64,000 bases of DNA from VMGX01 sp041658885 (GCA_041658885.1 JBAZZJ010000002.1:54771-118770), one strand, 5' to 3'. Positions 9,302 to 18,184 are shown, counted from the first letter of the stretch. The notes: generated by a model not told the origin, from the letters alone. Program-made: numbers and translations.

Positions 9302-9970
9302 ATGAATAGAGAAAATATCTCAGTAGATGAGCATTATCATATTTATAATAGGGGAGTTGGCAAAAAGATAATTTTCAAAGACGAAAGAGATCGGATTAGG
9401 TTTCTTTTTATAATTTTGTATTTTCAAGCAGAAAATTATTTTCCCCAAATTTCTAGAATTATTTCTTCATATGTCAAACACCGGGTGTTTGACATAGATG
9501 ATGATGTTAAAAGTCAGATAATTAAAGAAAGATTTGTGGAATTAGTTGGTTTTGTTTTAATGCCCAACCATTTTCATCTTATTGTAAAAGAAGTAAAAGA
9601 AGGAGGAATGGGTAAATATATGCAACGAGTTTTAAATTCTTATGCAAAATATTTTAATGCTCGCTATGGTGTATCTGGACATCTTTTTGAAAGTCCCTAT
9701 AAAGCAGTGCATGTTGAGGATAATGAACAGCTTTTATATCTTTCTGCTTATGTACATTTAAATCCAAAAGAATTAAATTTGTGGAATGGGAAGGAAGACA
9801 TTTTTCCTTGGTCAAGTTATCAAGATTATGTTAGAGAAAATCGTTGGGATGAAATTTTAAAAACGGAAATTATTTTTGAACAATTTAAAAACAAAGGAGA
9901 ATACAAAAGTTTTGTTCAAACCAGTGGTGCAAAAGAAAAGAACGAAGAATTCAGTTTAGATTTAGATTAA
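9302..9970 (+). CDS. REP-associated tyrosine transposase (RAYT, Y1/HUH type)
   Basis: This 222-aa protein belongs to the IS200/IS605-like Y1 transposase family domesticated as RAYT. The N-terminus reads YHIYNRGV, typical of the family. The metal-binding HUH motif is in MPNHFHLIV, and the likely nucleophile Tyr lies in LLYLSAYVHLNPKE. Known RAYTs nick and rejoin single-stranded REP palindromes. Here REP copies sit before (9248) and after (9978) the gene, and one is inside the coding sequence (9472-9494, read as VKHRVFD). The C-terminal tail of about 25 residues is charged. The gene looks intact. Its promoter shares sequence with that of hicBA. Confidence 0.92.
   Translation: MNRENISVDEHYHIYNRGVGKKIIFKDERDRIRFLFIILYFQAENYFPQISRIISSYVKHRVFDIDDDVKSQIIKERFVELVGFVLMPNHFHLIVKEVKEGGMGKYMQRVLNSYAKYFNARYGVSGHLFESPYKAVHVEDNEQLLYLSAYVHLNPKELNLWNGKEDIFPWSSYQDYVRENRWDEILKTEIIFEQFKNKGEYKSFVQTSGAKEKNEEFSLDLD
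9472..9494. repeat. REP palindrome 4 inside the RAYT coding sequence
   Basis: TGTCAAACACC-G-GGTGTTTGACA lies fully inside the transposase gene and is read in frame as VKHRVFD between the first beta strands and the HUH motif. Confidence 0.85.
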
Positions 9971-9977
9971 AAATAAA

Positions 9978-9999
9978 TGTCAAACACCGGTGTTTGACA
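9978..9999. repeat. REP palindrome 5 with decayed half-copies
   Basis: TGTCAAACACC-GGTGTTTGACA lacks the central base. It is followed by the half units GTGTTTGACA, AGTTTGACA and ATTTGACA up to about 10030, which looks like decay or slippage of further copies. Confidence 0.8.
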
Positions 10000-10031
10000 A
10001 GTGTTTGACAAGTTTGACAACAATTTGACAT

Positions 10032-10054
10032 AAAAGCCCCTATTAGGGGCTTTT
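10032..10054. terminator. Bidirectional terminator between RAYT and the MFS gene
   Basis: AAAAGCCCCTA-T-TAGGGGCTTTT is a perfect hairpin with A/T tracts on both sides, placed between convergent genes. Confidence 0.8.
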
Positions 10055-10058
10055 AAAG

Positions 10059-11246
10059 TTAATTCGTGTCTTTTATTGAGAGGGAATATTTTAGTCCGAG
10101 CAGAACAAAAATTCCAGTGGCTAAAAATATATATTTTAAATCAAAAAATATTAAAAATACACTTCCAAATATCGGAGCGATTAGATAAGCAATTGGTCCG
10201 GCCATTCTAAAAAAAGTTAGAATATCAGTATCGGAACTATCTGTATTTTTAAAAAAGTAAGTTTCACTCATTGATTCTATCATCGCGGCTCCGATTCGCG
10301 TGCTGAACAAAACTAATGACCAAACAATTAAACTCGAACTAGTTATATAAGAAACAATCATCGTTGTAATCGCTAAAATAATAAAACCAATGTTTAGGAT
10401 TTCTTTTTCCCCGAATTTGCTGTCAGATAATTTACCAAGAGGGTATTCCAAAAGCAGGTAGGCAAACATTGCTACGGTTAACATAATACCCATTGAATTG
10501 AAATTGAAACCTATATGATTAAGCAAATACATTGGGGTATATATAACCATTATTGCAAAAAATACTCTCATTATTATACTAACTACAAAAATATTTTTTA
10601 TATCTTTGTTTTTTCTAAATCGCCCAAATGTCTTCCAAAATTTTAATCTTTTATATTCTGGATCTCTAAACTTTCTGAAATTTGAACTGAGTAAAAATAC
10701 TACAGGGATAAGAAAGACAAGAGATATCAAATATGCTTTCCAGTAATATCCTTTTCCAACTAAAAACCCAGCCAAAACAGGAACAATTACCCAGGCAAGA
10801 TTGTTCATAGTTAAATACGCTCCTCTTATGGCACCGGTTTTTTGATCTTTTGAATTGTGCTCAAGCAGAACATCTACATTCATTCCGAATGTAAGATTAA
10901 AGATAAAGTGCACAAAAAAAGCCAGAATTATAAAAATCAATTTATTGAAAACAACCATACCAACAATTGCGAATATTTCAAGAAGAATCAAAGACATCAT
11001 CGTTCTATAATCGCCGAATTTTTCAATAGACTTTGTTGCGGCTATAATTCCAAGAATTGCCAAAAAAGATCCTACCGCAAATACAATTCCAACAAACTGT
11101 TCACCTATAAAACCAGAGAGAAATGAAGAATTTATATATAAAGGTATCCCAATATGTAAGACCAAAAATATTGCAATCAGATTTATTATCCAAAGAGAAT
11201 TCTTCTTTAAATCCCTGAAATCAAAGTTTTTTATTATTTCTTTCAT
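10059..11246 (-). CDS. MFS-type transporter
   Basis: This 395-aa protein is predicted to have about 12 membrane segments, the size and spacing of the major facilitator superfamily. A central charged loop (RKFRDPEYKRLKFWKTFGRFRKNKD) separates two six-helix halves, and GKLSDSKFGEKE in the second half resembles the MFS loop motif. The first half has no strong GxxxDRxGRR signature, so the substrate cannot be read. The start ATG is followed by a cytoplasmic stretch. The gene lies downstream of rnj on the same strand, separated by a 120-bp inverted-repeat element (11248-11367), and ends at a terminator shared with the RAYT. Confidence 0.85.
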   Translation of the reverse strand: MKEIIKNFDFRDLKKNSLWIINLIAIFLVLHIGIPLYINSSFLSGFIGEQFVGIVFAVGSFLAILGIIAATKSIEKFGDYRTMMSLILLEIFAIVGMVVFNKLIFIILAFFVHFIFNLTFGMNVDVLLEHNSKDQKTGAIRGAYLTMNNLAWVIVPVLAGFLVGKGYYWKAYLISLVFLIPVVFLLSSNFRKFRDPEYKRLKFWKTFGRFRKNKDIKNIFVVSIIMRVFFAIMVIYTPMYLLNHIGFNFNSMGIMLTVAMFAYLLLEYPLGKLSDSKFGEKEILNIGFIILAITTMIVSYITSSSLIVWSLVLFSTRIGAAMIESMSETYFFKNTDSSDTDILTFFRMAGPIAYLIAPIFGSVFLIFFDLKYIFLATGIFVLLGLKYSLSIKDTN

Positions 11247-11247
11247 C

Positions 11248-11367
11248 CCGTTAGAAGCAGGTCGCGGTCAGCTATATTCTGCTAGATTAAATTGTTAATT
11301 TGAAATACTTTTTTCCTTATTATTATAAGTCCTGTTTTGAAACCGTGACCGCGGCTTCTAACGGGAT
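11248..11367. repeat. CCCGTTAGAAG-family inverted-repeat element
   Basis: The ends CCCGTTAGAAGCAGGTCGCGGTC and GACCGCGGCTTCTAACGGG are inverted copies differing by a 4-bp indel. The element fills the whole space between the rnj stop and the MFS start. Relatives sit at 18072, 34238, 61233 and 61368. Confidence 0.8.
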
Positions 11368-11373
11368 CCATAT

Positions 11374-13362
11374 TTATACAGCCAACACAACGGGAATTAC
11401 TAACGGTTTTTTATCAGTCTGTTGAAGTAAAAATTTTCTTACACTATCTGTTATGTTTGTCTTTATGTAATCAAAGTTTATAGGGTATGAACCCGCGGTT
11501 GATTCCTCAACAACCTTTTTTATTATTAAGCGAGTTTGCTGAAGTAATTCTTGTGATTCTCGTAAATAAACGAAACCCCTTGAAATTATATCAGGAGATT
11601 TTCTTAATTTACCAGTTCGTGCATTTATTGTTGCCACAATAATAAATATACCATCTTCTGCGAGCAGTCGTCTGTCTCTTATAACAACATCTTGCATATT
11701 TCCAATTGAAAATCCGTCAACCATAACTGGGTCAGAAGGGGCTTTTTCTTTTCTCATACTAATTTTTTTGCCGTGTTCTGTTATTTCAATTACCGAACCG
11801 TTATCCGGAATCACTATATTACTTTTTGGTAGACCGAGACTCTCTGCAAGTTCTGCATGAATACGAAGCATAAAATGATAACCATGAAGTGGGATAAAAA
11901 ATCTATGCGGAATTTGTTTGTGTATCCATTCCAATTCCCCACGATTTCCATGCCCGCTTGCGTGAACGTCTGAATCAGCATAAGTTATTATTTTTGCATT
12001 TTGTCTATAAAGATTATCTTTAAGTCTCGTGATAGATCTTTCATTCCCTGGAATTGCAGATGCAGAAAACAAAATCGTATCTGACGGTTCCAATTTTATA
12101 AATTTATGTGTTTTACTTGCGATTCTATCAAAAACAGAATATTCCTCACCTTGAGCTCCTGTTGCAATTACTACAACTTTATTTGAAGGATAATTTTTCA
12201 TCTCTTCAATAGGAATAATGTTATCTAACTTTACCAAGTTAAGTAGGCGAACAATCTCTATGTTTGTTTTCATACTTCGCCCATCAATTACAACTTTTTT
12301 GTTATAATGTTGAGACATTTTTATAAATTCCATAATACGCTCAACTTGTGAAGCAAACGTTCCAATAATAAGTCGCCCCGGAACATTTTTCATTATTTCA
12401 TTTATTGTTTCAATTACACGAGATTCAGGAATAGAAAACCCGGGTTTTTCAACGCTTGTAGAATCCATAGTTAACAAAAGCATCTCCTCGTTTTTAAATT
12501 GCGCGTAGCGTTTAATTTCCTTTTCAGTAGGGACTCCATTTATATGTTCCAGCCTCACGTCTTCTATAAATGCAATTTTGCCGACAGGTGTTTCTATAAT
12601 TAATCCCATTGAATCTGGTATTGCGTGTGAAATAGCAAAGAAACTTATTTTAAAATGTTTCCCGATTGTCATTGTTTCGTCACCTTGAATTATATTCATA
12701 TTCAAAGTAGGTAAGTCAGGAAATTCTGCTTGTCTTTTTTCTATTGTATATGCGCCAAATTGTCTTGAATAAATAGGCGGATTTCCAATTCTATCTACTA
12801 TATAGGGGATAGCCCCAATATGGTCGTAGTGTCCGTGTGTTATGAAAATGGCCTTTATTTTTTTCTTCATTTTTTCCAAATATGAAATGTTTGGAAGAAG
12901 AAAATCTATACCAGGCGTTTCTGCCTCACTAAATTGAAAACCACAATCAACAACAATTATATCGTCCCCATATTCAATAACCGTCATGTTTTTTCCAATC
13001 TCTTCAACCCCACCAAGAGGAACAATTCTAAGAACCCCGTCTTTTATTGGCGGAACACGACTCTCGCTGGTTATATTTTTATTCTTTTGGCTTTGTTCAA
13101 AGTTTGATTCAAAAACAGTATCTTCAAAACCTTCATTATAGACCTTTCTTTTTTCAGGAATTTTAATTTTTCTTTCCGTCTTTTTGTTATGTTTTGTTTT
13201 TAAATACGCGGGTGTGAAAGTATCTTTTTCTACGACGCTCCCTGTAATATCAGGAAGAAGATGCGTTACTTCTCTCTTATCTTTATTTTTTGAAGAAGAA
13301 AAATGTCTATGAAAATTTTTTCCGCCTCGTTTTCTATTTTTATTTTTTTGTTCGTCGTTCAT
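11374..13362 (-). CDS. rnj: Ribonuclease J
   Basis: This 662-aa metallo-beta-lactamase/beta-CASP RNase combines endonuclease and 5'-3' exonuclease activity in mRNA decay in known cases. A Lys/Arg-rich N-terminal extension of about 105 residues precedes the core. The metal motif THGHYDHIG and the later DVHASGHGNRGE and PLHGYH motifs match RNase J. The C-terminal domain (KLRKSPDIISRGFVYLRE to the end) is also present. The basic N-terminal extension is seen in other phyla and may bind RNA. It is upstream of the MFS gene on the same strand with a repeat between them. Identification is secure. Confidence 0.95.
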   Translation of the reverse strand: MNDEQKNKNRKRGGKNFHRHFSSSKNKDKREVTHLLPDITGSVVEKDTFTPAYLKTKHNKKTERKIKIPEKRKVYNEGFEDTVFESNFEQSQKNKNITSESRVPPIKDGVLRIVPLGGVEEIGKNMTVIEYGDDIIVVDCGFQFSEAETPGIDFLLPNISYLEKMKKKIKAIFITHGHYDHIGAIPYIVDRIGNPPIYSRQFGAYTIEKRQAEFPDLPTLNMNIIQGDETMTIGKHFKISFFAISHAIPDSMGLIIETPVGKIAFIEDVRLEHINGVPTEKEIKRYAQFKNEEMLLLTMDSTSVEKPGFSIPESRVIETINEIMKNVPGRLIIGTFASQVERIMEFIKMSQHYNKKVVIDGRSMKTNIEIVRLLNLVKLDNIIPIEEMKNYPSNKVVVIATGAQGEEYSVFDRIASKTHKFIKLEPSDTILFSASAIPGNERSITRLKDNLYRQNAKIITYADSDVHASGHGNRGELEWIHKQIPHRFFIPLHGYHFMLRIHAELAESLGLPKSNIVIPDNGSVIEITEHGKKISMRKEKAPSDPVMVDGFSIGNMQDVVIRDRRLLAEDGIFIIVATINARTGKLRKSPDIISRGFVYLRESQELLQQTRLIIKKVVEESTAGSYPINFDYIKTNITDSVRKFLLQQTDKKPLVIPVVLAV

Positions 13363-13480
13363 CCTGTTAGAAATTGAAAAATTTGTTTAAGACTTTTCAA
13401 TCCATAATTTTAACTTATAATTTTTGAATTTGTATTGTAAATATTAAACGCCAGATTAAAACAGAAAATATTAAGGGTTA

Positions 13481-13557
13481 AAATGCTCTCCCAGAGATTT
13501 TCAAATATGGATGAAAATCTGGCACTACTCTTAAAAACCTCTCCCAGAGGTTTTTAA
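13481..13557 (-). repeat. Hairpin repeat unit and terminator after the solute-binding protein gene
   Basis: Read on the minus strand this contains AAAAACCTCT-GGG-AGAGGTTTTT (13533-13555), then GAGTAGTGCCAGATTTTCATCCATA and a second half-copy. It is the same 53-bp unit found three times at 57278-57436. It lies 3' of the gene ending at 13559 and fits an intrinsic terminator. Confidence 0.75.
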
Positions 13558-13558
13558 G

Positions 13559-15313
13559 TTAATTTACAAATATATTCCAAACTCTTTGCGTGTTTACATA
13601 CCACCTGTGAACATCTAAAAATCTTTCAGCTGAAGTTGTAACAACACCCAATTCAATGCCTTTGAGGTTTTTAGGTATTACATATATAAAATCTGGAGAA
13701 TAAAGAAAGATTGCAGGTGTATCTTTCTTTATCTCTTCTATGAATTGAATATATTTTTCGTACTTTTCTTTCTCGTCGGAATTTTTTCTTATGTCTTCAA
13801 GAATTTTATCTATTTTTACATTTGTATATGAAGCAATGTTAAGTCCGGGGTCGTTTCTTTGAGATGAATGCCAAAATGCAAATAAATCCATATCTCTTCC
13901 AACTATTTCTCCAAAGAGTAACGCGTCATATTTTCTAGGTCTTATAATTTCCTGATTTAAATTATTTGTTTCAAAAAATTGTAAGTTTACCTTTGCTCCT
14001 ATTTCAGATAATCTTTTTTGAATTATTATTGCAGTATTTTTAAGTTCGGGAATATTTGAAGTAGAAATGGTAAATTCAAGATATTCCACCTTCTTGCCTT
14101 TTTTCTTTGCTCTTACACCAGCCTTTTCATCAAATTTCCATCCGTTTTTTTCTAATATTTCTATGGCCGTGATGATTCTTTCTTTCTCGGTTAACAGACT
14201 TTCTGATTGATAGTCAGAATTTTTAAATCTGATTGATCCCGGTGGTATTGGGTTATTTGCGACCTCTCCATAGTTATTTAAAATTTCTTTAACAATATAT
14301 TTTTTATCAATTGCAATATCTATGGCCTGTCTCACTTCTTTATTTATAAATATTTGTGCTTGGTTTTGGTTAAAAAATATTCCAAACACCCTTGGTAGAG
14401 GATATGTCTCTATTCTATTACCAGCATCTTTTAATTCTTTTGCTACAACGGTTGAAATTGTATTTATAGAGTCAATAGAATTTTTCTCATATGCTTTTAT
14501 AAGAGCCTCTTCATTTGAATAAAATTTAATTTCTATATCGGAAATAAAAGGTTCCCCCAAAGAATAATTTTTAAAAGGTTCAAGAATATAACTTTCAGAA
14601 ATACCAGCCGAGTTTCTACTAATGCTTTTAATTTTATAAGGGCCAGAACCAATGGGCTCAACATTAAATTTACTAAACACAAACTGTTCAGAATCTATTC
14701 CTGACCAAATATGTTTTGGTAATATTCCAAGTGTCGTATTTTCCAAAAACGGTGAGTAGGGCTGTTTAAGGGTAAATTTAATTTCTTTTTCTCCTATTTT
14801 TTCAACACTTACTCCATCCCAGGCTGCTCTTTTTGGGCTTTTTATTATATTGTCTAAACCTTTTTGTATTGTAAATAAAACATCGTCAGCCGTAACCGGC
14901 GTGTCATCATGAAAAATTGCGTCGTTTCTTATTTTGAATATATAAATTAAACCATCTTCTGAAATACTATAACTTTCAGCCAAATCTTTTATTATTCTTC
15001 CGTCTGGCGTTGCTTTCATTAAGCCAGAATATAAAAGTATAGAAAGGTCTCTATCAGCGTCAGAAATTGCTAATACTGGATTTATAAAACGCGGGAATCC
15101 TATAACTCCTTCAACTATTTTTCCACCACTTACAGGAACCTCTGTTGATATGTGGTCGTTTATTTTCCAAAGTATAGATATTGTGCTTAAAGAAAGTAAA
15201 ACAGCAAAAAAATAAAAAATCAATTTTTCTATAAAAGAGAAAGATTGAAATGTTTTTGTTAGTTTTTCAATAAGAGGAACATCAAAACTTTTTCTAAGAT
15301 CTATTTTAGACAT
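13559..15313 (-). CDS. ABC-type peptide/oligopeptide substrate-binding protein (family 5)
   Basis: This 584-aa protein matches solute-binding family 5 (OppA/DppA type). A cytoplasmic start of about 30 residues leads to one membrane segment (about 32-52), not a lipoprotein signal, so the binding domain is anchored outside the membrane. Family patterns include LYSGLMKATPDGRIIKDLAESYSIS, DDVLFTIQKGLD, YSPFLENTTLGILPKHIW, GSGPYKI and VRQAIDIAIDKKYIV. Known members deliver peptides to an ABC importer. No permease or ATPase genes lie nearby, so it may act with a distant transporter or as a stand-alone receptor. secG lies upstream on the same strand. Confidence 0.9.
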   Translation of the reverse strand: MSKIDLRKSFDVPLIEKLTKTFQSFSFIEKLIFYFFAVLLSLSTISILWKINDHISTEVPVSGGKIVEGVIGFPRFINPVLAISDADRDLSILLYSGLMKATPDGRIIKDLAESYSISEDGLIYIFKIRNDAIFHDDTPVTADDVLFTIQKGLDNIIKSPKRAAWDGVSVEKIGEKEIKFTLKQPYSPFLENTTLGILPKHIWSGIDSEQFVFSKFNVEPIGSGPYKIKSISRNSAGISESYILEPFKNYSLGEPFISDIEIKFYSNEEALIKAYEKNSIDSINTISTVVAKELKDAGNRIETYPLPRVFGIFFNQNQAQIFINKEVRQAIDIAIDKKYIVKEILNNYGEVANNPIPPGSIRFKNSDYQSESLLTEKERIITAIEILEKNGWKFDEKAGVRAKKKGKKVEYLEFTISTSNIPELKNTAIIIQKRLSEIGAKVNLQFFETNNLNQEIIRPRKYDALLFGEIVGRDMDLFAFWHSSQRNDPGLNIASYTNVKIDKILEDIRKNSDEKEKYEKYIQFIEEIKKDTPAIFLYSPDFIYVIPKNLKGIELGVVTTSAERFLDVHRWYVNTQRVWNIFVN

Positions 15314-15380
15314 ACGTTATTTGAGTAGAGTGACTCTGTAGAGTTTTATTAGATTTAATTTTAGGTGCAAAAGATTATTA

Positions 15381-15614
15381 CTAAAGAGTAAGAGACAAGA
15401 GAGCGGTAATTATAAATAGAATAGCTATTATTATAGAACCATTAAATAATATTTTCTCAAAACCTCTTCTTGTATGTTGCATTCCACCAGCATCATTACC
15501 ACCACCAAAAACAGAACCAAGAGTGGCGTCCGACTGTTGCATTAATATTCCGATTACCAACAAAACAGATAATACTATTTGTATGTAAGGTAATATATTT
15601 ACTAAAGATTCCAT
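15381..15614 (-). CDS. secG: Preprotein translocase subunit SecG
   Basis: This 77-aa protein has two membrane helices around the SecG signature GILMQQSDATLGSVFGG and GMQHTRRGFEKILF. SecG is the auxiliary subunit of the SecYEG channel and helps SecA-driven export. I chose the start at MESLVNILPYIQ; the longer reading upstream adds 21 residues of poor sequence unlike SecG. No Shine-Dalgarno is visible, as for many genes here. It lies 67 bp upstream of the solute-binding protein gene on the same strand and may be co-transcribed with it. Confidence 0.9.
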   Translation of the reverse strand: MESLVNILPYIQIVLSVLLVIGILMQQSDATLGSVFGGGNDAGGMQHTRRGFEKILFNGSIIIAILFIITALLSLTL

Positions 15615-15755
15615 TTCAAAACATGATATCACAATAATAAAAATTAAACAATCCCCCACTTTTGCACCAGAAAACAAATTTAAGGTGCGTTTTGTTTAAT
15701 AGTTTAAAGTCAAATTTCATGTAGAATTCTAAGATTAAAAAAGTGGGGGATAAAT

Positions 15756-15784
15756 TTGACATTTGACAAAAATACAAATATAAT
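15756..15784 (+). promoter_or_regulatory. groESL promoter
   Basis: TTGACA (15756-15761) and TATAAT (15779-15784) have a 17-bp spacer. No CIRCE (TTAGCACTC-N9-GAGTGCTAA) operator is seen. A second TATAAT at 15789 may also serve. Confidence 0.6.
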
Positions 15785-15848
15785 CTTATATAATATACAA
15801 TAATCATTTAAAAGGTCTTTTTAATAACAAAAAAGGTTTTAATTCACT

Positions 15849-15902
15849 CCGTGAAATATGATGCTTTAGCATCATAAAAACTAAAGTTTTTTATTTCACA
15901 GG
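15849..15902 (+). promoter_or_regulatory. Structured leader of groES (three-way junction, possible RNA thermometer)
   Basis: An outer stem CCGTGAAATA/TATTTCAC-A-GG encloses two hairpins, ATGATGC-TTTA-GCATCAT (15858-15875) and AAAAC-TAAA-GTTTT (15877-15890). The right side of the outer stem includes the AGGG upstream of the groES ATG, so folding could hide the ribosome site. This is a fold by eye only. Confidence 0.45.
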
Positions 15903-15911
15903 GTAAAAAAC

Positions 15912-16277
15912 ATGTCTAAGAAAAACAAAAAAGTTATTCCTACGGAAAAATTATCAAAAAAGGACAAAGTAAGTAAAAATTCAGAAATTATTCCTTTGTC
16001 TGATAGGGTTTTAATTAAAGAACTTAATCAAGATGAAAAAGACAGAAAAACGAGTTCTGGAATAATAATTCCTGATTCTGTTCATGAAGACAAAGGATCA
16101 AAAAAGGGGAAAGTTGTTGCTGTTGGAGAAGGAAAATACGAAGATGGAAAATTGGTTCCAATGAAAGTAAAAATTGGAGACATTGTTTTATTTTCTTGGG
16201 GAGATGAAATAAAAATTGATGGAGAAGAATATCAAATCGTAAATGAATCAAGCATACTCGCAATCTTAAAATCATAA
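15912..16277 (+). CDS. groES: Co-chaperonin GroES
   Basis: This 121-aa protein carries the GroES beta-barrel (IPLSDRVLIKELNQDEKDRKTSSGIIIPDS through VKIGDIVLFSWGDEIKIDGEEYQIVNESSILAIL). The mobile loop that contacts GroEL is present (KDRKTSSGIIIPD). A 24-residue Lys-rich N-terminal extension (MSKKNKKVIPTEKLSKKDK...) is absent from standard 95-100-residue GroES. It heads the groES-groEL operon, with 72 bp to groEL. The start is the first ATG after the structured leader, with a weak AGGG upstream. Confidence 0.95.
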   Translation: MSKKNKKVIPTEKLSKKDKVSKNSEIIPLSDRVLIKELNQDEKDRKTSSGIIIPDSVHEDKGSKKGKVVAVGEGKYEDGKLVPMKVKIGDIVLFSWGDEIKIDGEEYQIVNESSILAILKS

Positions 16278-16312
16278 AAACATAAAATCATAAAATCATA
16301 AAATCAAAAAAC
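16270..16312. repeat. AAAATCAT simple tandem repeat between groES and groEL
   Basis: About four copies of the 9-10-bp word CATAAAATCA follow the groES stop. This is probably replication slippage. Confidence 0.6.
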
Positions 16313-16349
16313 CAAAAATTATTAATTCAATTTTTAACAACAAAAAACC

Positions 16350-17978
16350 ATGTCAAAAAAAATTATATTTAATGAAGTAGCCAGAAAATCTCTCAAAAGC
16401 GGAGTAGATAAGGTTGCAGAAGCTGTTAAAGTTACCCTTGGTCCAAGAGGAAGAAATGTTGTTTTGGACAAAAGTTATGGAGGACCAACAATAACAAACG
16501 ACGGAGTTTCAATAGCTAAAGAAATTTCACTTTCAGATAAGTTTGAAAATATGGGAGCTGAAATAGCAAAAGAAGTTGCTGAAAAAACAAACAACGTTGC
16601 TGGGGACGGGACGACAACCTCTGTAGTTTTGATGCAGTCAATTGTTGAAGAGGGAATGAAAAAAACTGCTATGGGCGTCAATGCTATGGAATTGAGAAGG
16701 GGAATTGAATTAGCAACAACCGATGTTGTGAAGGAATTAAAAAATTTATCAAAAGAAATAAAAAATGACAGCGAAATAAGACAAGTTGCTACAATTGCAG
16801 CTGAATCAGAAGAGTTGGGTAAAACAATTGCAGACACAATTAAAAAAGTTGGTAAAAACGGCGTTGTGACCGTTGAAGAATCACAATCAATAGGGATGTC
16901 TTATGATGTTGTTGATGGATTGGAGTTTGATAAAGGATACGTATCTTCTTATATGATAACTAATGTTGAAAGAATGGAAGCTGAATACAAAGATGTACCC
17001 ATTTTAATAACTGATAAAAAAATATCTGCCATAAAAGATATTTTACCAATACTTGAAAAATTATCTGCTCAGGGAGAAAAAGAGCTTGTAATTATTGCGG
17101 ACGACGTTGAAGGAGAAGCCCTTGCAACTTTTGTTGTAAATAAATTGAGGGGAAACTTTAATGTTCTTGCAATAAAATCTCCCGGGTATGGTGACAGAAA
17201 GAAAGCACTACTTGAAGATATTTCCATTATTGTTGGTGGGCAGGTTATTTCTGAAGACACAGGAGTTAAATTAGAAAATGTGGAAATTGAAATGTTAGGT
17301 AAGGTAAATAAGATAGTCGCAACGAAAGACAAAACAATTATAGTTAAAGGAGCTGGTAAAAAAGCTGATATAGAAAAAAGAGTTCAGCAATTGAAAAAAC
17401 AAATTCAATCAGCAGATTCAAAATTTGATAAAGAAAAATTAGAAGAAAGGGTCGCGAAATTATCTGGTGGTGTTGCCGTGATTCATGTTGGTGCTGCGAC
17501 AGAAACAGAAATGAAATATTTGAAATTGAAAATTGAAGATGCCGTTAATGCAACAAAAGCCGCTATTGAGGAGGGGATAGTTGCCGGCGGTGGAGTTGTA
17601 CTTGTTAGAGTTGCCGATAAATTAAAAAAGAAAATTTTAAATGTTAAAGGAAGTGATGCATTTATTTCTGGTTATGAAATTTTGTTAAAAGCACTTGAAT
17701 CGCCATTGAAGCAAATTGTTTTCAATTCTGGTAATGAGGATGGTTCTGCTGTTTTACAAGAAGTTAGAAAAGGAAAAGGTTATGACGCTTTTAAAAATGA
17801 AATAATAGAAGACATGATATTAGCGGGAATAATTGACCCCGTTAAAGTAACAAGAAGCGGAGTTCAAAACGCATCTTCTGCCGCTGCAATTTTGTTAACC
17901 ACAGAAGTTGCAATTGCAGATGAACCAGAAAAAAACAAGCATGAACATAGTCACACAGATATGAATTCAGATTATTAA
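16350..17978 (+). CDS. groEL: Chaperonin GroEL
   Basis: This 542-aa protein forms the 14-mer chaperonin that folds proteins with ATP and GroES. Family landmarks in order are KVTLGPRGRNVVLDKSYG, the ATP motif VAGDGTTTSVVL, the apical domain (SYMITNVERMEAEYKDVPILITDKKI), the GAATETEMKYLKLKIEDAV region, EEGIVAGGGV and NASSAAAILLTTEVAI. The length is normal. The usual Gly/Met-rich (GGM)n tail is replaced by a short acidic/His tail (EPEKNKHEHSHTDMNSDY), so cavity chemistry may differ slightly. A strong terminator follows at 17987. Confidence 0.98.
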   Translation: MSKKIIFNEVARKSLKSGVDKVAEAVKVTLGPRGRNVVLDKSYGGPTITNDGVSIAKEISLSDKFENMGAEIAKEVAEKTNNVAGDGTTTSVVLMQSIVEEGMKKTAMGVNAMELRRGIELATTDVVKELKNLSKEIKNDSEIRQVATIAAESEELGKTIADTIKKVGKNGVVTVEESQSIGMSYDVVDGLEFDKGYVSSYMITNVERMEAEYKDVPILITDKKISAIKDILPILEKLSAQGEKELVIIADDVEGEALATFVVNKLRGNFNVLAIKSPGYGDRKKALLEDISIIVGGQVISEDTGVKLENVEIEMLGKVNKIVATKDKTIIVKGAGKKADIEKRVQQLKKQIQSADSKFDKEKLEERVAKLSGGVAVIHVGAATETEMKYLKLKIEDAVNATKAAIEEGIVAGGGVVLVRVADKLKKKILNVKGSDAFISGYEILLKALESPLKQIVFNSGNEDGSAVLQEVRKGKGYDAFKNEIIEDMILAGIIDPVKVTRSGVQNASSAAAILLTTEVAIADEPEKNKHEHSHTDMNSDY

Positions 17979-17986
17979 AAAGCAAG

Positions 17987-18020
17987 AAAAAAGTTCAGAT
18001 TTTAAAATCTGAACTTTTTT
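17987..18020. terminator. groESL terminator
   Basis: AAAGTTCAGATTTT/AAAATCTGAACTTT is a perfect palindrome followed by a T-run, 9 bp after the groEL stop. Confidence 0.85.
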
Positions 18021-18071
18021 GTTATAATACCTACATTATAAAATAATTTATCTGCGTTTAGTCTGCGCTCG

Positions 18072-18184
18072 CCCCGTTAGAAATTTGGTAGAAAATATAA
18101 ATTTAATAAATAAAGAAAGCCGTTAGGCGATTTCGTTTTCATAAACTATTGAAAGTATATAATCTTAATGAACTTCTAACGGGG
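18072..18184. repeat. CCCGTTAGAAG-family element upstream of lemA
   Basis: Ends are CCCCGTTAGAAATTT and GAACTTCTAACGGGG. The interior has AAGCCGTTAGGCGATTTCG. The element and about 30 bp on each side (GCGCTCG before; TCCGCATTCTAATCCGCGTC and ATATGG after) match the copy before the glutaredoxin gene at 34238. Confidence 0.85.

Noticed and set aside
15849..15902. Considered as a CIRCE operator for HrcA
   Set aside because: The TTAGCACTC/GAGTGCTAA pattern is absent; the stems are different and lie in the leader.
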